Part shown: piece after piece, positions 52,786 to 62,717 of the stretch
Position numbering within the stretch: position 1 is the stretch's first letter
How the letters are laid out: every line of letters begins with the position of its first letter
Assembly (NCBI RefSeq): GCF_002973525.1
Contig: NZ_PVEN01000004.1
Location: 372,001-436,000, forward strand
Length of the DNA stretch: 64,000 nucleotides
Direction of reading: 5' to 3'
Source: Paraburkholderia sp. BL21I4N1
GTDB lineage: Bacteria; Pseudomonadota; Gammaproteobacteria; Burkholderiales; Burkholderiaceae
Notes under the pieces: generated by a model
Databases searched by the model: none
Seen by the model: the letters and a program-made list of their open reading frames with translations, nothing else
Told to the model about the DNA's origin: nothing
Translations under genes and position numbers: made by a program

Positions 52786-55527
52786 ATGATCAAAAATTCC
52801 TTCGATTTCCTAACACAGAAAATCGCTGACAAGCTTCGCTTGATTCAAGCTCATACGTTGCAAGCATTAGCGGAAGATATGGCCATGATCGCATGCCCGG
52901 GCCGCTTCAATGAACGCGTCCTCTACCGACAAGGTCGGAATGCAGATGCGCAAACGACGAAAGGATGGCCCGACGCATACGTCGTCACGGGTGTAGATAC
53001 AGTTGACGGCATTGAAGCGACTCGCGACAAGCAAAGCTGGCACAAGCATCTTGAGGAAGATGTCAAGAAAGCTTCCGACAATGAATATCTTAACCTCTCA
53101 GGTTACTTCTTTGTTGGCGGCTACCCCGACCATGAGCCCCCTAACGCGGACATTACCGACTGGACAAATAAATTCATAGCATTGGGCGTACCCCCCAGCA
53201 ATATTCAGCTGCTCATTGGAAAACACCTAGCGATGGAGCTTTCTGATCCCAAATACGCTCGGATACGTCAGGAATATCTCGGACTTGCGTCATCGGGTCA
53301 GTATTTTGAAGCCCTTGAGCAAAGCCTTGTTGCTGCAAACGCACGTGGTCTCGTACACTTATCCGCAAAAGACTTCAAAGAAAATCGCGTATTCAAACCT
53401 CCAGTAATGGAAAGAGCGATCACTGGTCTTCTTGACGATGGTTGCATTCTGATCAGAGGCCATGGCGCTTGTGGGAAAACTACGCTTGCTCAATCGATCG
53501 GCTCGGATAGCCGGTTTGCGTTGTCCCCCGTATTTCTACTCGATCTTGCGCGACTGAGCGGCGGCGTCACTAGCGGCGAACTCACGAATGAGATGATTGA
53601 CCTCTCCGGCAAAGACGTCCTACTGATAATTGACAACGTACATATCGACGAGCGTACATCTGAGATCATCCTAAATCAGTGGAGGAGGCACTGTGCCCCG
53701 CTCGGAGCAAGACTTATGCTACTGGGTCGCGAAACACATTCGACCAGTGGCACACCACTTGGCTCAATCGCCCCGCTTGTGCTACGCGCGGGCACTTTTG
53801 AGCTTGAAGGAATCGTCAAATGTGTGCTGCAACAGAACGCGATATCGCCGCCCAAAATCCCTCGCCAAGAGATTCGGAAGTGGGTTGAGACCTTTGGAGG
53901 CAAATCGAGACAGCGAGACGTCGCCGTCGACCTGCTAGCGTTTAGCGCTGCGGTGCAGCGTCGTACCAGACAGCTTTTGTTGCAAGATTGGCGATTAACG
54001 GCGAAGGATGCCGTGGATGCCGTGCGTGATCGATACCTTGACCCGCTCTTGGACAAGAGAGACATGGCGAACGTATTGCGAGTGGCTGCGCTGTCAGAGT
54101 ACGAGTTGCCCGTTCCGATCCGCGCGCTACCTTATCCAGAAAAAGGACTGGCGACCTTAGTAACCGAGCTTGGAATTGCTTTTATACATGGCGAAACTGT
54201 TTCTTTAGCTCATGCGGCATTAGGTCCTCTTCTCCTTGCGGCCGCCGTTTCAGCCGAACCAGATAGGGAGAGACTCGACGCGGTACGCTTATCCCCGGCA
54301 CTCGGTTTCCGAATGTTGCTGCGCCGTATCTACCCGCATCTACGAAAGAGCATCCTCGCCGCCCTGCGCCAAGTGGTAGAAGGGGATCGCTGGTGGGAGG
54401 CCTGCGAAGGATTGCACGATGTTGCAACCGTGCTCACTGGCCGCATTCGCATGCTTGAAGAATCCGCCACGACGATCGACTCAACAGTCAGCTCACACTC
54501 GAAATTTCGCGAAATCGTAAATGAATCGCGTAGTTTAGAGACACTGAGCGCGTTTGCAGGCCGAGTACGTTCGCTGAAACTAGGCCAAACGGCAGATGCA
54601 ACGTTGAGTAGTGCCGACCCGCAGCAATGGAAGGCACTCGAGATGAATCTATTGCTGGCTCGCGCAGGTGAAGCTCTGTCCTTTTTCAAGAACATCAAGA
54701 ATCCCGGCGAGGTTGCGGCCAAAGTTGATCTTTCGCAATGGAATCGTGCGCGCCGCACAAGCGCCGTAGATCGAGCTTCCGCCACGTCTCAACTTGTACG
54801 TTATTTGGAAAATCTCGGCCAACATCGACTGTCCCAAGAACCAGCATTACATTTTCTCGAAAATTTCAGCCTTGACAACCTGCACGCTTCAGACCTAGGT
54901 GACATATCGAATATCATCCGTGCTGCCCACGCTCCGGAAGAGGTGGTATCTATCTTTTTCACGAAGCTCCGGGAAGCAAACTGGCTCGGGAAGACGTACC
55001 TTGAGACGCGCTCTGGACAGATATGCGGAGCGCTAATGTCCTTTAGCAATACATTGACCGAACGAATTCGGATGGAAATCCTGATTCCAGAAGTCGAAAC
55101 GCGAATGGAGAAGGAACTTAGTCAATTAGATAACACCAAGAAGCGCGACGTGGCGCGGTTCGTATGCATGTTAGGCGGTGCTACAACACTGTGGAGCGAT
55201 CGCATCAGAATCGGACCTTGGGCGTGGCCACATGATCAGAACATAACAGAAGTATTTGCGTCGCAATACGCATCGCGGGACCCCGAGCAGGATCATGCGC
55301 GTGATTTGGGAATGTATGAGCTTCAATTTTGGTGTGGTATGAAGTGGCTTACCGACATGGGACGTGCACCGCTGTCCACAGTGGACGCGTCTGTCGGAGC
55401 GGCCTTCCTATATCGATTGAGCCGAAGTACACCTCCGACTTCCCATGCGAGAGCTGTCCGAGAAGATCTGCTCAAATGGCTCGAGGTCTGCCGAGACCGA
55501 GGATGGAATTTATCAAACGCCTTGTGA
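52786..55527 (+). CDS. STAND-type NTPase with nuclease-like N terminus, candidate defence sensor
   Basis: A 913-residue protein. Residues 1-190 contain FNERVLYRQGRNADAQTTKG and then GWPDAYVVTG and GIEATRDKQSW, where Asp63 and Glu77 fit a PD-(D/E)XK nuclease core (ExT in place of ExK). A P-loop CILIRGHGACGKTTL (Walker A 225-232) and Walker B DVLLIIDNVH (277-286) start the NTPase. A winged-helix-like segment (VLRVAALSEYELPVPIRALP) and about 400 residues of helical repeats follow. The plan of effector, STAND NTPase and repeat sensor is that of Avs-like antiviral proteins. No known Avs subtype was recognised. It is AT-rich and lies directly inside the right attachment repeat. I chose ATG 52786; MGLEYPQN 33 codons earlier is possible. 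Confidence 0.7.
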   Translation: MIKNSFDFLTQKIADKLRLIQAHTLQALAEDMAMIACPGRFNERVLYRQGRNADAQTTKGWPDAYVVTGVDTVDGIEATRDKQSWHKHLEEDVKKASDNEYLNLSGYFFVGGYPDHEPPNADITDWTNKFIALGVPPSNIQLLIGKHLAMELSDPKYARIRQEYLGLASSGQYFEALEQSLVAANARGLVHLSAKDFKENRVFKPPVMERAITGLLDDGCILIRGHGACGKTTLAQSIGSDSRFALSPVFLLDLARLSGGVTSGELTNEMIDLSGKDVLLIIDNVHIDERTSEIILNQWRRHCAPLGARLMLLGRETHSTSGTPLGSIAPLVLRAGTFELEGIVKCVLQQNAISPPKIPRQEIRKWVETFGGKSRQRDVAVDLLAFSAAVQRRTRQLLLQDWRLTAKDAVDAVRDRYLDPLLDKRDMANVLRVAALSEYELPVPIRALPYPEKGLATLVTELGIAFIHGETVSLAHAALGPLLLAAAVSAEPDRERLDAVRLSPALGFRMLLRRIYPHLRKSILAALRQVVEGDRWWEACEGLHDVATVLTGRIRMLEESATTIDSTVSSHSKFREIVNESRSLETLSAFAGRVRSLKLGQTADATLSSADPQQWKALEMNLLLARAGEALSFFKNIKNPGEVAAKVDLSQWNRARRTSAVDRASATSQLVRYLENLGQHRLSQEPALHFLENFSLDNLHASDLGDISNIIRAAHAPEEVVSIFFTKLREANWLGKTYLETRSGQICGALMSFSNTLTERIRMEILIPEVETRMEKELSQLDNTKKRDVARFVCMLGGATTLWSDRIRIGPWAWPHDQNITEVFASQYASRDPEQDHARDLGMYELQFWCGMKWLTDMGRAPLSTVDASVGAAFLYRLSRSTPPTSHARAVREDLLKWLEVCRDRGWNLSNAL

Positions 55528-55590
55528 AATTACGTCGAGGCGGAGAGATCCACACCCGTCTACCCACGTCCCGCTACAGACAGTGCAGCC

Positions 55591-55615
55591 TGACGGTATT
55601 TCTGACGGTATACTG
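55591..55615 (+). other. Right copy of the 25-bp direct repeat, candidate attachment site
   Basis: Identical to 20277-20301, same direction, 64 bases behind the STAND gene. The flanks differ on both sides. It is the probable right end of the island. Confidence 0.7.
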
Positions 55616-55669
55616 ATGACTTTTCGTCACCTCGCCCATGCGGGGCACGTGTTTCTCGCCAGATTCAAC

Positions 55670-55748
55670 ATAATTGCGCGGTATGTGGAAAGGATGCTTG
55701 GGGCGTCGCAGGACGGCCGTAATCCCGCGCAATAATTCCATTCTTTAT
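55670..55748 (+). pseudogene. Diverged remnant of the ribE 3' end
   Basis: The frame IIARYVERMLGASQDGRNPAQ ends at 55735 and matches the ribE end LIARYVERMLSTSQDGSTSLK. The similarity runs past the stop (TAATTCCATTCTTTAT against TAATTCGATTTTTTAT at 20209-20224). It begins abruptly at ATTGCGCG. It has no start and cannot be expressed as a gene. Confidence 0.75.
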
Positions 55749-55878
55749 AGCTGGACCAACGCCATCGCGTCGCTGCGTCCAATCAGGTCCACGCGATCCC
55801 GAGAGTGCGAGCATGTCCAGCCGGACTCAATCTCATCGCGCCGCGTGGGAAGCGAAGGTTATCGACGGCGCAACGGCA

Positions 55879-56898
55879 ATGACTATCTCAACCACACCCC
55901 AACTCGATCTGTCGAAGTTTCCGCGCCGCGCCCTCCTCGAAGGGCCGACGCCGATTCAGCATCTGCCGCGCCTGAGCACGCGCCTGGGCGGCGTGAATGT
56001 GTTCGTCAAACGAGACGATCTGAATGGTTTGGGCGGTGGCGGCAACAAGTTGCGCAAGCTCGAATTCCTGATCGGCGAAGCACTGGCGAGCGGTGCGGAC
56101 ACGATCATTACCGTCGGCGCGCGACAATCGAATCACGCGCGCCTGACGGCCGCGGCCGCTGCGCGTGTCGGCCTTCAGTGCGAGCTGGTTCTGACCCGAG
56201 CGGTGCCGCGTGACGACCCCGACTACGTCGACAACGGCAACATTCTGCTCGACGCCTTGTTCGACGCGCGCGTGCACGATTTGCCGGGCTCGGCCAACGC
56301 GCTGCAATTCGCCGAGGACCGCGCGAACGCGTTGCGTGCGCAAGGCCGTCGCATCTATGTCTGTCCGCTGGGTGGATCAAGTCCGGTGGGCTGTTTGGGC
56401 TATGCGGATTGCGCGGCTGAAATCGTCGGCCAGGCGAAGGCGGATGGCGTGTCGTTCGATCACATCGTCATTCCCAACGGGAGCGGTGGGATGCACGCCG
56501 GACTCGTCGCCGGATTGGTCGCGATGGGGCTGGAGCCGTCGCTCGTGAGCGCGTTCACCGTGTATGGCAAGGCCGAGCAGGCCCGCGCAACCACGCTCGA
56601 TAAAGCAAACCAGACGGCTCAACTCATCAGCACGACGCTCCGCGTGGACAGCAGCGCGATTTCCATCGATGAAGCCCAACTCGGCGCCGGCTACGGCATC
56701 CCCACCGATAGCATGCGCGCGGCGGTTCGCCTGATGGCGTCGACGGAAGGGTTGCTGCTCGATCCGGTCTACGGTGGAAAGGCCTTCGCGGGTCTCGTGG
56801 AAAACGCCGCCGCCGGACGCTATCGCGCAGGACAGAACATCCTGTTCGTCATGACCGGCGGTCTGCCCGGGCTTTTCGCCTACCGAAGCGAGTTCTGA
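55879..56898 (+). CDS. dcyD: D-cysteine desulfhydrase-family PLP enzyme
   Basis: A 339-residue type II PLP enzyme. The pattern PRRALLEGPTPIQHLPRLS, KRDDLNGLGGGGNKLRKLEFL (PLP Lys in GGNKLRK), TVGARQSNHARLTAAAA and GSGGMHAGLVAGL fits D-cysteine desulfhydrase. That enzyme breaks D-cysteine to pyruvate, sulfide and ammonia. ACC deaminase is a close relative and cannot be fully excluded, but its usual short N terminus differs. The start is taken as MTISTTPQL (55879). An ATG 22 codons upstream is open. This is the first core gene after the island. Confidence 0.82.
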   Translation: MTISTTPQLDLSKFPRRALLEGPTPIQHLPRLSTRLGGVNVFVKRDDLNGLGGGGNKLRKLEFLIGEALASGADTIITVGARQSNHARLTAAAAARVGLQCELVLTRAVPRDDPDYVDNGNILLDALFDARVHDLPGSANALQFAEDRANALRAQGRRIYVCPLGGSSPVGCLGYADCAAEIVGQAKADGVSFDHIVIPNGSGGMHAGLVAGLVAMGLEPSLVSAFTVYGKAEQARATTLDKANQTAQLISTTLRVDSSAISIDEAQLGAGYGIPTDSMRAAVRLMASTEGLLLDPVYGGKAFAGLVENAAAGRYRAGQNILFVMTGGLPGLFAYRSEF

Positions 56899-56981
56899 CA
56901 ATTTAACGATCGGCCAGAAGCCAGAAAAAAGCCGACCGCTAACCTCGTTAAACCTCGCTAAACCGTTGAACCGCTAAACGC

Positions 56982-57293
56982 CTACGCGCTGATATCGATG
57001 CTCTTGCCGACCGCGGCGTTAGCGCCGCTCGCCTGCGACGTCGAGGTCGACGGCACGACATCGGCCGATGCGCTCACCACGATCCCCTTGGAATGCAGGT
57101 GATGGTGATGGCTTCCCGTCGTACTGGTCGACGAGGTCGCCGCCTTCAGGTGCGTGGCGAAAGTTGGTTGCTGGCTGGCGCTGGCGCCCGATGCGCCGGC
57201 GCTGCTCTTGTTGCCGGCCAGTTGCGACAGACCGGAACGGATTGCGCTGCCTACATTGCTGAGCAGCGTTGAGGCTAGACCGATTGGAATCAT
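56982..57293 (-). CDS. Small hypothetical protein with a His cluster
   Basis: A 103-residue protein, MIPIGLASTLLSNVGSAIRS at the N terminus, then Ser/Ala/Thr-rich low complexity and GSHHHHLHSKG, ending VGKSIDISA. The His cluster could bind metal. Start chosen at the ATG after the upstream Cys/Arg-rich frame, which looks non-coding. Similar small proteins are common in Burkholderia; function unknown. Confidence 0.55.
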   Translation of the reverse strand: MIPIGLASTLLSNVGSAIRSGLSQLAGNKSSAGASGASASQQPTFATHLKAATSSTSTTGSHHHHLHSKGIVVSASADVVPSTSTSQASGANAAVGKSIDISA

Positions 57294-57465
57294 TTCGACG
57301 TCCGTCGTGAGAAGGGGTGGCTGAAACAGCCATGCCGACCGACTATAGCCCGCCGCCATGGCCGCGAACGCGGCGAATAGAGCGGGGAATTGCCGTCTTT
57401 TCACTCCGCTCGCACGTGGTTGGGAAAACCACCCGCCCGCGCAGCGACACCATCCCGCGGCCGAC

Positions 57466-58443
57466 TTACCCGTCCCGCCGCCGTTCGGCGTAAGTCTCCG
57501 CACAGATCGCCTGCAACGACGCGATGAACAGCGTCAGCGCCTCCGGACGCGGCCGTTGCGAATGCGTGAACACGGCGATCGGCGGCAGCGTCCACTGAAA
57601 CGAATACGGCACGATCGCCACGCCCGCGATTCGAACCAGCTCTTCGGCGATATCGGCCGGAACGATCGACACGGCGTTTTCACCCGACGCAATCATTTCG
57701 CCGATCAGTTTCGACGAATAACTTTCCACCATCGGTACGGGCGGCGCCGCCCCCGCGGCGAGAAACAGATCCGAAACCTGTTCGCGCATCGGCGTCTGCG
57801 GCGCGCCGAGAATCCAGTCGAGCGTGCGCAGCGTGTTCCAGTCGAGTTTCACGCGCGCCAGTTGCGCGGCCAGCCGCCGGTTCGCAATCAGCCGGGGCTG
57901 TTGCTGGTACAGCACCTCGAAGCCCACCTGCGACAGATCCACCGCTGCCGACGCCCGGCCGATCACGATGTCGACGGTATGGTCGTGTAGTTGCGCGAGC
58001 AACTGCTCGCTGGTGCCTTCGTGAATCGTCACGGTCAGGCGCCTCTCCATGCCGGATTTCAGCCGCCGCAAGGTCGCCGACAACATCTGCCCGGAGATGA
58101 ACGGAATCACCCCGACGTGCAGGTGCGCCGCATGCCCGGACGCCACCGCCTGCATATCGCGCGCGAGGTGGTCGAGGTCGTGAACCATCGCCTGGGCGCG
58201 CCTGAGCACCACCGCGCCCAACGCGGTCGGCAACATGCCGCGCGACGAGCGCTCGAACAGCGGCGTGCCGAACATGCTCTCCAGTTCCGCCAGTGCGTTG
58301 GTCACGGCGGGCTGACTGCTGGCCATGTGCTCGGCGACCCGCGTGAGCGACCGGTGCTGCTCGATTTGCAGCAACAGCACCAGGTGGCGCATTTTCAGCC
58401 GCGCGCTCAGGCGCCTGACCAGATCGTTCGATTCGAATGTCAT
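57466..58443 (-). CDS. LysR-family transcriptional regulator
   Basis: A 325-residue LysR protein with an N-terminal winged HTH (about 15-75: MRHLVLLLQIEQHRSLTRVAEHM, SQPAVTNALAELE, PLFERSSRGMLPT) and a C-terminal effector domain starting near HLHVGVIPFISG. The effector is unknown. It diverges from maeB with a 145-base gap containing AT-rich DNA, so maeB is its most likely target. Related proteins control central or aromatic carbon metabolism. Confidence 0.9.
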   Translation of the reverse strand: MTFESNDLVRRLSARLKMRHLVLLLQIEQHRSLTRVAEHMASSQPAVTNALAELESMFGTPLFERSSRGMLPTALGAVVLRRAQAMVHDLDHLARDMQAVASGHAAHLHVGVIPFISGQMLSATLRRLKSGMERRLTVTIHEGTSEQLLAQLHDHTVDIVIGRASAAVDLSQVGFEVLYQQQPRLIANRRLAAQLARVKLDWNTLRTLDWILGAPQTPMREQVSDLFLAAGAAPPVPMVESYSSKLIGEMIASGENAVSIVPADIAEELVRIAGVAIVPYSFQWTLPPIAVFTHSQRPRPEALTLFIASLQAICAETYAERRRDG

Positions 58444-58588
58444 CGCAAATGTCGTCGGTTAACCGCGCACCCATCATAAAAAAGTGATGAGGCGATATTA
58501 AAACAGAATGGTCACCTTATAACGGCTCTCTAGAATCGCCTTAACAGATCGTGCCGGGACCGGCCCGGCACTCACCAAGGCGAAAAAC

Positions 58589-60880
58589 ATGAACCCGACC
58601 GACCAGCAAGCCGCTTTCGACTATCACGAATTCCCGACCCCGGGAAAGATCTCCGTGGTGGCCAGCAAACCGCTCGCGACCCAGCGCGATCTCGCGCTCG
58701 CCTACACGCCGGGCGTCGCCAGCGTATGCTCGGCCATCGCGGACGATCCGCTGCAGGCGTATCGCTTCACCGCTCGCGGCAACCTGGTCGGCGTGATCAG
58801 CAACGGCACCGCCGTGCTGGGCCTCGGCAATATCGGCGCGCTGGCCTCCAAGCCGGTCATGGAAGGCAAAGGCGTGCTGTTCAAGAAGTTCGCCGGCGTC
58901 GACGTGTTCGACATCGAAATCAACGAAACCGACCCGGACAAGCTGGTCGACATCATTGCCGGCCTGGAGCCGACCTTCGGCGGGATCAATCTCGAAGACA
59001 TCAAGGCGCCGGAGTGCTTCATCGTCGAGCGCAAACTGCGCGAGCGCATGAAGATTCCAGTCTTTCACGACGATCAGCACGGCACGGCGATCACCGTCTC
59101 GGCGGCTTTTATCAACGGCCTGAAAGTGGTCGGCAAATCCATCACCGAGGTCAAGGTCGTCACGTCCGGCGCGGGCGCGGCGGCGCTGGCCTGCCTCGAT
59201 TTGCTGGTGGACCTCGGTCTGCCGGTGGACAACATCTGGGCGACCGACATCGAAGGCGTCGTCTATCGCGGCCGCAAAGCGCTGATGGACCCGGACAAGG
59301 CGCGCTTCGCGCAGGAAACCTCGGCGCGTACGCTAGCCGAAGTGATCGAGGGGGCCGACGTGTTCCTCGGGCTGTCCGTGGGCGGCATTCTGAGCGCGGA
59401 CATGTTGAAAAGCATGGCCGCGCGGCCGCTGATCCTCGCGCTCGCCAATCCGACGCCGGAGATTTTCCCGGAACTCGCACACGCCACGCGCGACGACGTC
59501 GTGATCGCGACCGGTCGTTCGGACTACCCGAACCAGGTGAATAACGTGCTGTGCTTCCCTTATATCTTCCGCGGCGCGCTCGACGTGGGCGCCACCACCA
59601 TCACGCGGGAGATGGAAATCGCCGCCGTGCACGCCATTGCCGGTCTCGCGGAAGAAGAACAGAACGAAGTGGTCGCGGCCGCCTACGGCGCCTACGACGT
59701 GGCATTCGGGCCGCAATACCTGATTCCCAAGCCGTTCGACCCGCGCCTGATCGTGCGGATCGCGCCGGCCGTCGCGCGGGCGGCCATGGAAGGCGGCGTC
59801 GCGACCCGGCCGCTGCCGGATCTGGACGCCTACGTCGAACAGTTGCAGCAGTTCGTCTACCACTCTGGCGCGTTCATGAAGCCGCTATTCTCAAACGCAC
59901 GCCAATTCGTGCGTGACGGCGGCAAGGCGCGCATCGTCTTCACCGAAGGGGAGGACGAACGCGTGCTGCGCGCGGTGCAAGTGGTCGTCGACGAAAAGCT
60001 GGCGCGGCCGATTCTGGTCGGGCGGCCGGAGGTGCTGCTCGCGCGCATCGAGAAATTCGGTCTGCGCTTGCGGCTCGGCCAGGACGTCGAAGTCACCAAT
60101 CCCGAGTACGACGAGCGTTTCACGCAGTACTGGACGACTTACTGGGAATTGATGTGCCGCGACGGCATCACGAAAGAAATGGCGCGGGTCGAGACGCGCC
60201 GGCGCCTGACGCTGATCGGCGCGATGATGGTGCGCCTTGGCGACGCGGACGGCATGGTGTGCGGCACGGTCGGCGCGTATCACGATCACCTGCGTTTCGT
60301 CGATGAAGTGATCGGCAAGAAACCCGGCGCACGCACCTACGCGGCGATGAACATTCTGCTGCTCGATCAACGCACGGTCGCGCTGGTCGACACGCACATC
60401 AACGACGACCCCACCGCCGAACAGATCGCCGAATACACGATCGCCGCCGCGAAACAGATGGCGTGGCTGAACCTGACGCCCAAGGCCGCGCTGCTGTCGC
60501 GCTCGAACTTCGGCTCGGGCGCCGCGGCCTCCGGCGCGAAGATGCGCCGCGCGCTGGAACTGGTGCGAGAGCGGGCGCCCGAGCTCGAAGTGGACGGTGA
60601 AATGCACGGCGACTGCGCGCTGGACGAAGCATTGCGCCTACGCATTCTGCCCAACTCGCCGCTCAAGGGCGCGGCCAATCTGCTGGTCTGCCCGAACGTG
60701 GACGCCGGCAACATTGCCTACAACCTGCTGAAAACCGGCGCGGGCAGCAATGTCGCCGTGGGTCCGTTCCTGCTCGGCGTCAACGCCCCGGTGAATATCC
60801 TGACCTCGAGCTCCACGGTCCGGCGGATCGTCAACATGACGGCGCTGACCGTGCTGCAGGCGAACCTGACGGATCACTGA
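58589..60880 (+). CDS. maeB: NADP-dependent malic enzyme (MaeB type, with phosphotransacetylase-like domain)
   Basis: A 763-residue two-domain protein. The N-terminal ~430 residues form the malic enzyme: [69 protein letters not shown] and [13 protein letters not shown] for NAD(P). The C-terminal ~330 residues resemble phosphate acetyltransferase ([37 protein letters not shown]), which in MaeB is regulatory and binds acetyl-CoA. It decarboxylates malate to pyruvate and makes NADPH. Divergent from the LysR regulator. Confidence 0.94.
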   Translation: MNPTDQQAAFDYHEFPTPGKISVVASKPLATQRDLALAYTPGVASVCSAIADDPLQAYRFTARGNLVGVISNGTAVLGLGNIGALASKPVMEGKGVLFKKFAGVDVFDIEINETDPDKLVDIIAGLEPTFGGINLEDIKAPECFIVERKLRERMKIPVFHDDQHGTAITVSAAFINGLKVVGKSITEVKVVTSGAGAAALACLDLLVDLGLPVDNIWATDIEGVVYRGRKALMDPDKARFAQETSARTLAEVIEGADVFLGLSVGGILSADMLKSMAARPLILALANPTPEIFPELAHATRDDVVIATGRSDYPNQVNNVLCFPYIFRGALDVGATTITREMEIAAVHAIAGLAEEEQNEVVAAAYGAYDVAFGPQYLIPKPFDPRLIVRIAPAVARAAMEGGVATRPLPDLDAYVEQLQQFVYHSGAFMKPLFSNARQFVRDGGKARIVFTEGEDERVLRAVQVVVDEKLARPILVGRPEVLLARIEKFGLRLRLGQDVEVTNPEYDERFTQYWTTYWELMCRDGITKEMARVETRRRLTLIGAMMVRLGDADGMVCGTVGAYHDHLRFVDEVIGKKPGARTYAAMNILLLDQRTVALVDTHINDDPTAEQIAEYTIAAAKQMAWLNLTPKAALLSRSNFGSGAAASGAKMRRALELVRERAPELEVDGEMHGDCALDEALRLRILPNSPLKGAANLLVCPNVDAGNIAYNLLKTGAGSNVAVGPFLLGVNAPVNILTSSSTVRRIVNMTALTVLQANLTDH

Positions 60881-61025
60881 GCGATTCGATAAGCGATTGC
60901 CGGCCGATTGTGGGGGGCCGCCGGGTCTTCCACAAGTCGGCCGAATGGCCTATCCCATCCGGCGGATGGCGACTTGAGACCGCGCGTGGCGTAAAATACG
61001 CGCTTTCCCGAAAATCTCCGCCAAC

Positions 61026-62159
61026 ATGACGCTCGCCTCCACTCCAGAGATCATCGCCGAACTGAAAGCCGGCCGGATGGTGATCCTCGTCGACGAAGAA
61101 GACCGCGAAAACGAGGGCGACCTCGTGATCGCCGCCGAATTCGTCACGCCGGAAGCGATCAACTTCATGGCTCGCTACGGCCGTGGCCTGGTCTGCCTGA
61201 CGCTCACCCAGGAGCGCTGCAAGTTGCTGAACCTGCCGCTCATGACGTACCGTAACGGCACGCAGTACGGCACGGCGTTCACGGTCAGCATCGAAGCGGC
61301 CGAAGGCGTGACCACCGGCATTTCCGCGGCGGACCGCGCCCGCACGATCGCCGCGGCGGTCGCGCCGGACGCCAAGGCCGAGCACATCGTGCAGCCGGGC
61401 CACGTGTTCCCGATCATGGCCCAGCCAGGCGGCGTGCTCGTGCGCGCCGGCCATACCGAGGCCGGTTGCGACTTCACCGCGCTGGCAGGCCTCACACCGG
61501 CCGCGGTGATCTGCGAAGTCATCAAAGACGACGGCACCATGGCGCGTCTGCCGGACCTCATGGAATTCGCGAAAGAACACGATCTGAAGATCGGCACGAT
61601 CGCGGATCTGATCCACTATCGCAGCCGCACCGAGTCGATCGTCGAGCGTATTTGCGAACGCACCATGCAAACGGCGCACGGCGCGTTCCGCGCGGTCATG
61701 TATCTCGATCAGCCGAGCGGCCAGCCGCATATCGCGCTGGTGCGCGGCACGCCGTGCACGGATCAGGACACGCTGGTGCGCGTGCACGAGCCGCTGTCGG
61801 TGCTGGATCTGCTGGAAGTCAGCGAATCCACCCACTCGTGGACGCTGGACGCGGCCATGAAAGAGATCGCCGCGCGCGACTGCGGCGTGATCGTGCTGCT
61901 GAACTGCGGCGACTCGAAAGACCATCTGATCGACGTGTTCAAGGCCTTCGATTCGAAGGAAAAAGCCGAGGCGCTCAAACGCCGTCCGGTCGACTTCAAG
62001 ACGTACGGCATCGGCGCGCAGATTTTGCGCGAGCTGGGTGTCGGCAAGATGCAGGTCCTGTCGAACCCGCGCAAGCTGGGCAGCATGTCGGGTTACGGTC
62101 TCGAAGTCACCGGCTTCGTTCCGATGCCGGGCAGCAAGGCACAAGCTCCACAAGGCTGA
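61026..62159 (+). CDS. ribBA: 3,4-Dihydroxy-2-butanone-4-phosphate synthase with degenerate GTP cyclohydrolase II half
   Basis: A 377-residue protein. Residues 1-205 are an intact DHBP synthase ([50 protein letters not shown]). This makes the four-carbon precursor of riboflavin. The C-terminal part aligns with GTP cyclohydrolase II in length and in the end segment ([26 protein letters not shown]). But the three zinc Cys of the CLTGD-x5-RCDCG motif are absent (it reads [13 protein letters not shown] there), and RQEGRGIGL is replaced by [16 protein letters not shown] activity is therefore unlikely, and a separate RibA is expected elsewhere. A TAAAAT box lies at 60992-60997. Confidence 0.92.
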   Translation: MTLASTPEIIAELKAGRMVILVDEEDRENEGDLVIAAEFVTPEAINFMARYGRGLVCLTLTQERCKLLNLPLMTYRNGTQYGTAFTVSIEAAEGVTTGISAADRARTIAAAVAPDAKAEHIVQPGHVFPIMAQPGGVLVRAGHTEAGCDFTALAGLTPAAVICEVIKDDGTMARLPDLMEFAKEHDLKIGTIADLIHYRSRTESIVERICERTMQTAHGAFRAVMYLDQPSGQPHIALVRGTPCTDQDTLVRVHEPLSVLDLLEVSESTHSWTLDAAMKEIAARDCGVIVLLNCGDSKDHLIDVFKAFDSKEKAEALKRRPVDFKTYGIGAQILRELGVGKMQVLSNPRKLGSMSGYGLEVTGFVPMPGSKAQAPQG

Positions 62160-62210
62160 TCCGACCACTCTCGCGCATTAGCGCCCACTCAAAACACTAC
62201 GGAATTCACA

Positions 62211-62717
62211 ATGGAAATCGGACAATACCAACCGAATCTCGACGGCGACGGACTGCGCATCGGCATCGTCCAGGCGCGCTTTAACGAACCCGTCTGCAAC
62301 GGCCTCGCCGACTCCTGCATCGAAGAACTCGAACGCCTCGGCGTGACCGGCGAAGACGTGCTGCTGGTCACCGTGCCGGGCGCGCTGGAAATTCCGCTGG
62401 CGCTGCAAAAGCTCGCCGAAAGCGCGCAATTCGACGCACTGATCGCGCTCGGCGCGGTGATTCGCGGCGAGACGTACCACTTCGAACTGGTCTCGAACGA
62501 AAGCGGCGCGGGCATCACGCGTATCGGTCTGGACTTCGGCATTCCGGTCGCGAACGCCGTGCTGACCACCGAAAACGACGAGCAGGCCGTGGCCCGCATG
62601 ACCGAAAAGGGTCGTGACGCAGCGCGCGTGGCCGTCGAAATGGCGAACCTCTCCGTCGCGCTCGAACAACTCGGCGGCGACGACGAAGAAGAAGACGAAG
62701 AAGAGGAAGAGGCATGA
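62211..62717 (+). CDS. ribH: 6,7-Dimethyl-8-ribityllumazine synthase
   Basis: RibH joins the RibB product and the pyrimidine intermediate to make lumazine, the substrate of RibE. The 168-residue protein has [47 protein letters not shown] and the catalytic His in ETYHF. It ends in an acidic tail of about 14 Asp/Glu residues. The length and motifs are normal for the icosahedral type. It lies 51 bases behind ribBA and overlaps nusB by four bases. Confidence 0.95.
   Translation: MEIGQYQPNLDGDGLRIGIVQARFNEPVCNGLADSCIEELERLGVTGEDVLLVTVPGALEIPLALQKLAESAQFDALIALGAVIRGETYHFELVSNESGAGITRIGLDFGIPVANAVLTTENDEQAVARMTEKGRDAARVAVEMANLSVALEQLGGDDEEEDEEEEEA

Noticed and set aside
60881..61025. FMN riboswitch before ribBA
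   Set aside because: The gap is only 145 bases and I see no conserved FMN aptamer strings such as AGGGCGGGG or GCCCGCGAGC.
60831..62168. 445-codon minus-strand frame over ribBA
   Set aside because: Antisense to ribBA; composition is that of a shadow frame.
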